A DNA stretch of 64,000 bases, taken from contig CAVNZM010000005.1 of assembly GCA_963693365.1 (NCBI GenBank), positions 5,704,001 to 5,768,000 on the forward strand, written 5' to 3'. Below, piece after piece: positions 48,288 to 64,000 of the stretch (its first letter is position 1; each line of letters begins with the position of its first letter). The position numbers and the translations under genes were made by a program. The notes below the pieces were generated by a model. The model ran no database searches and was not told the DNA's origin. It worked only from the letters and a program-made list of their open reading frames with translations. This DNA comes from Amoebidium appalachense (taxonomy: Eukaryota > Ichthyosporea).

Positions 48288-48783
48288 AAGGGGGGGGGGA
48301 ATTCGAGGTTAAGAGTAGGGAGGGCACAATATAGATATGGAGACATCAGGCATCATGGCATGAGACGTTCCGTATTCGATTACGGGCCGGGTGCTTATGG
48401 TTTGGCAGTGCACGTGTAGCATCCTATTTCGTGACTTGTTTAACTCTCTCCCTCACACAGGGGTTCCTGTGCCGTGGTCTGAGCATGCTTGTCTACTGTG
48501 AGAGTTGGTGCCAGATGCCCCGGGGTGAAACTGCCGTGTTCCATGGATGTGCGCGTGTGTACTTTCGGTGGCGGTTTCGCGCCTATTATGTTGAAAACGT
48601 CAGTTTGAAACTGGCCAATGCTTTATTTCCTATTATTATATGTACCTTAGATCTTATATTCGCATGGGTAATAAATGATTTGGTGATGTGACCGTGTCAC
48701 TTGACAGTGCATTATATTGACCAGCGGGCAATCTTCCTGCTACAGTATGTATGTGCCCATTCAAATCCACCCTACCCCCCCCT

Positions 48784-48824
<41 letters not shown>

Positions 48825-48961
48825 CCCTCCCGGGCTCCCGAAGTTGTCTCTGCCCCACGTTTTGTTGCGTGTTAGGTTTTCATTGGACAGTCATTTCGCC
48901 AACTCAATTTGGTCGTCCTTTTCTTGCTTGCAATTGTTCCGATGCATCCAAATCTTTAGCC

Positions 48962-49003
<42 letters not shown>

Positions 49004-49350
49004 CCCAAATAATAATAATAGTTATAGTAATATGAACAAAAACATTCAAAAATACCTACCCCCAAAAAATTTTGTCAGAAAAAAGAAGCCCCCCCATTCT
49101 CCCCCCTCCTCCCCCAGCCAAGAATAAAATTAAGGATTAAAATGCTTGAACACTGGGCATGCAAAAGCTCACCCGCAACTCCAGATCCCAGGCCTCCACC
49201 GTCACAAGTTACCACTATAGCTTCCATTTGAATTCGACACCAAGTTTTCGAGTACGTGCATTCGTAACACTTATCTTGTCCCTGCCTCCATCCCCCCCCC
49301 TCCCTCCCCCTCTCTCCCCAAAAAAAACAAAGGGAAAAAAACGTAAGCAG

Positions 49351-49386
<36 letters not shown>

Positions 49387-50580
49387 ACCACCACCACCAC
49401 CACTGCCCGTTTTCCTCGTGTTTCCCGTGGACGCCCTGGTGCAAAACAAACTATAGGGTATATGGTACATATTCTCATCAGGATCTATGGTGCATTTATA
49501 AGGCACTTACTCCTTTAAAAGCAGATGCAATGTGTGTTGATGTGTGTGTGCATGTACTATACCGTGACAATGAATGAAAATAACTTATGATTTGTGTTTT
49601 ATGTATGCACGTGTACCGTAGTCTTGTTATGTGTGGTGTGTGTGTGTACGTGTGTGAACACTTCATCATGGGTTTTTATGTATGCATATACGTTCGTGGA
49701 TGTGTGTGGTGTGTGTGTGTGTGCGCGCGTCTACAAGTTTTTGTGTGTATATGTATGCGCGCGCGCGCATGTGCGTGTGTGTGTGGGCGCCCATCACACC
49801 AGGGTGTGTGTGTTTGTGTGGTGGTGTTGATGCACGTGGTGGCGGCGGCGGTGGTGGTGTTGTTGGAAGAGGCACTGGGTAAGGTAGATGGCGTGTACCG
49901 TAGATCAGGGGTGTACATCTGGGATATGTAGCGTGCTATTCCTATTGTTTCTTTGTGTGTGTGTGTGTGTGCATGTGTGTGAAACGGGAGTGCGTGCGTG
50001 CGTGCGTGCGTGCGTGTGTGCGTGCGTGCGTGCGTGCGTGCGCGCGCGCGCGCGTGTGTCTGTGTGTGCACGTGTGTGTGATTGCGAGTACGCGCGCGCA
50101 CGCGCGTGTGCATACGTCGTGGAAGGTACCGCAGTTCCGTGAGCATATGTGCGACGGCATGCGTGCGTCTCCACACCCCTTGTGGTGGTGTACGTGTGTG
50201 TAATTGTCATGCGTGCGCACGCATAAAGTGGGTAAACGTGTGCAGTACATGTATGTCACAGTGTGTACCTCGACATGCCGCCTGAAGGTTTATTATACAA
50301 ATTTCCGCTCTGAATGCACCTGCAGGGCGGGAATCTTGGATGGTATGGGCGTGCTGCAAAGCATAGCTGGAAGGGGAGTGATGCAAAGCATGTGTCTTGT
50401 ACAAACGGTAGTGAGGTTACGGACGTGATCTAAAATATTAGGGTTTCCTTCGTTATATTTTTCCCTGGGCCTAGACCAGGGCCATGAGTGGTGTATATGT
50501 GAGCCTTAACCTAGACTGACTAAAATTACAAACTTGTCATGTTGGGAGCAATGGTCTCACCAGTTTCAGCTCTTCCCTTC
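48026..50580. other. Downstream and intergenic DNA with homopolymers
   Basis: A T run then a long G run occupies 48198-48299. C runs lie at 48787-48820, 48963-49001 and about 49351-49386. GT/GC-rich sequence runs from 49590 to 50120. AATAAA at 48670-48675 probably ends the preceding gene. No other gene is recognised. Confidence 0.5.
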
Positions 50581-50583
50581 CAG

Positions 50584-51051
50584 CCTTGGACTTCGCGAAG
50601 CCTGGAGGCCGCGGGATGAAAAGTTTGAAAACCAACTTCAATGCCAAAGTAAGCGCTGATTGGATCCCACGTATGCTGCATTTTTATGGAGCAGCGGCTA
50701 ATTCCACAAACCAAGTATGGTTTACGGCATCTTTAAACGTTTAAGAGACTCCAATTGTTTACTTTAAATACTAAAAACACAGTTGACTAAAAGCTTTAGG
50801 TCACTCTTTGTATAGGTCATGTTCCATGGGACTCCGTCCAGGGTTTGGAACGCGCCGATGGCGTCGACCCAGGCACGAACGCGCCGTCACAAGTTGTGGG
50901 CGGCCTGTTCATGTTTTCTTCAGAGCGCGTCCCTCCGTCAAGCAAATCATCCCCACCGCTACAGGCGTTTCCAACTATCATCTGCCTTTTACCGCTGGTG
51001 CTAGAGCTTCTTGGAAAAGCGATGTCTTACATTCTTTCAAGAGTGGAGTAG
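50584..51051 (+). other. Two possible exons upstream of the attractin-like gene, unassigned
   Basis: 50584-50648 lies between a pyrimidine-rich TTCCAG acceptor and an AAA|GTAAGC donor. A second open segment starts after TATAG at 50815 and stays open in one frame to a TAG at 51049-51051, ending in a hydrophobic stretch (IICLLPLVLELLGKAMSYIL). The frames do not resemble a known family and their joining is uncertain. An inverted CCAAT box lies at 50659-50663. Confidence 0.2.
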
Positions 51052-51495
51052 CTACGTGCTACGTTTTTGTAGGGTCATAGCTGGCAGGATAAGGACGCTG
51101 AAGGAATTAGAGCAGTGGTGCACCAGATAAGCCTCACACAAACGTCGAGAATTGTGCCAAAGCACTACAAATTCAGATGCTGGCTTGTCCCCAGTAACCT
51201 ACCGTTATTTAATGTGCAAGCTCACTTTTCTGGTGCTTGTTAGCCCATTATCTGGGGCTGGCATTTCGAGAGAGCTCACGAGCTCGTTTCTCGTTTTACT
51301 CACGTAGATCCGGCTTGAGCTAGGCCACTTTCCTTTTCATGAAGCTTTATCATCAAGAAATCAATCTCACACATAGGTACACCAACCTTCAAACACAACG
51401 TTTTTACCAATTTGGAACCTTAAAGATACCACAAGAAAACACACACATTCTGTGGCTGGCGCCGCCCGTGCTCTTCAGCAGGGCTGGGCGCCTCA

Positions 51496-63777
<12,282 letters not shown>

Positions 63778-63806
63778 GTAACATGCACCCCAACTCCCTC
63801 CCCCCA

Positions 63807-64000
63807 GCTGCAACTTTAACCCCCGGCCTTTCCCACTGCCCTTGCCTGCATAAGCAACCCTGCTCGTCTCTGATCAAGACGGGTGACCTACCCATGTTAA
63901 AGTGAAACAGTATCTGAGTTGGGTTTCGTTAACGAGGTGAATAGGTCGAAATTCGGGTACTGTGGATGACGTGGCCCCCCCCTGAGGATGGGCTCTGCTT
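63807..64000. repeat. Dispersed ~194-bp repeat, copy 2 (truncated by window end)
   Basis: Same element and orientation as 59122-59315, in the intron after exon 17. The true 3' end lies beyond the window. Confidence 0.9.

Noticed and set aside
48431-48691. 86-codon frame after the 42.65-kb gene
   Set aside because: Lies after the stop and ends near AATAAA, so 3' UTR is likelier; no conserved features.

Overview
The window is nuclear DNA of a eukaryote with intron-rich genes. It carries an unusually heavy load of simple repeats: poly(C)/poly(G) runs, (CA)n/(GT)n and (CT)n. The attractin/MEGF8-type ectodomain (CUB, kelch, PSI and laminin-EGF modules in one protein) points to Holozoa, meaning an animal or a unicellular relative. 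Small genes with very repetitive introns would fit an ichthyosporean-like protist, but that is inference. There is no prokaryotic operon, CRISPR array, rRNA gene or recognisable tRNA. Most long open frames are translations of repeats. I therefore built the gene models from protein-like segments bounded by GT..AG sites whose codon phases match.

Layout. 1234-1825 (-): first two coding exons of a PIN-like/auxin-efflux-carrier-type transporter running off the left edge. 3237-3725 (-) and 7785-8069 (-): two small unrecognised genes. 9.65-11.72 kb: a frame-shifted LINE reverse transcriptase between inverted repeats. 14.9-16.9 kb (-) and 19.7-23.7 kb (-): two paralogous aquaglyceroporins. 30.1-33.9 kb (+): a complete glycerol kinase of 500 residues. 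36.4-36.9 kb (-): a KCTD-like BTB/T1 protein with a C-terminal membrane anchor and a broken frame. 38.2 and 42.0 kb (+): a possible first exon and a SNARE-like exon. 42.65-48.03 kb (+): an unrecognised four-exon gene whose frame is broken by a 14-bp tandem duplication. 51.5 kb to the right edge (+): at least 17 exons of the attractin/MEGF8-like gene. The rest is low-complexity or unique non-coding DNA.

Theme. Two glycerol channels and the kinase that traps glycerol as glycerol-3-phosphate lie within 19 kb, with the kinase divergent from the channels. This is a eukaryotic counterpart of the bacterial glpF-glpK pairing. CCAAT boxes, often clustered and sometimes with a TATA box, lie upstream of most recognisable starts (densest at the kinase). 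Similar clusters elsewhere may mark promoters whose genes I could not see.
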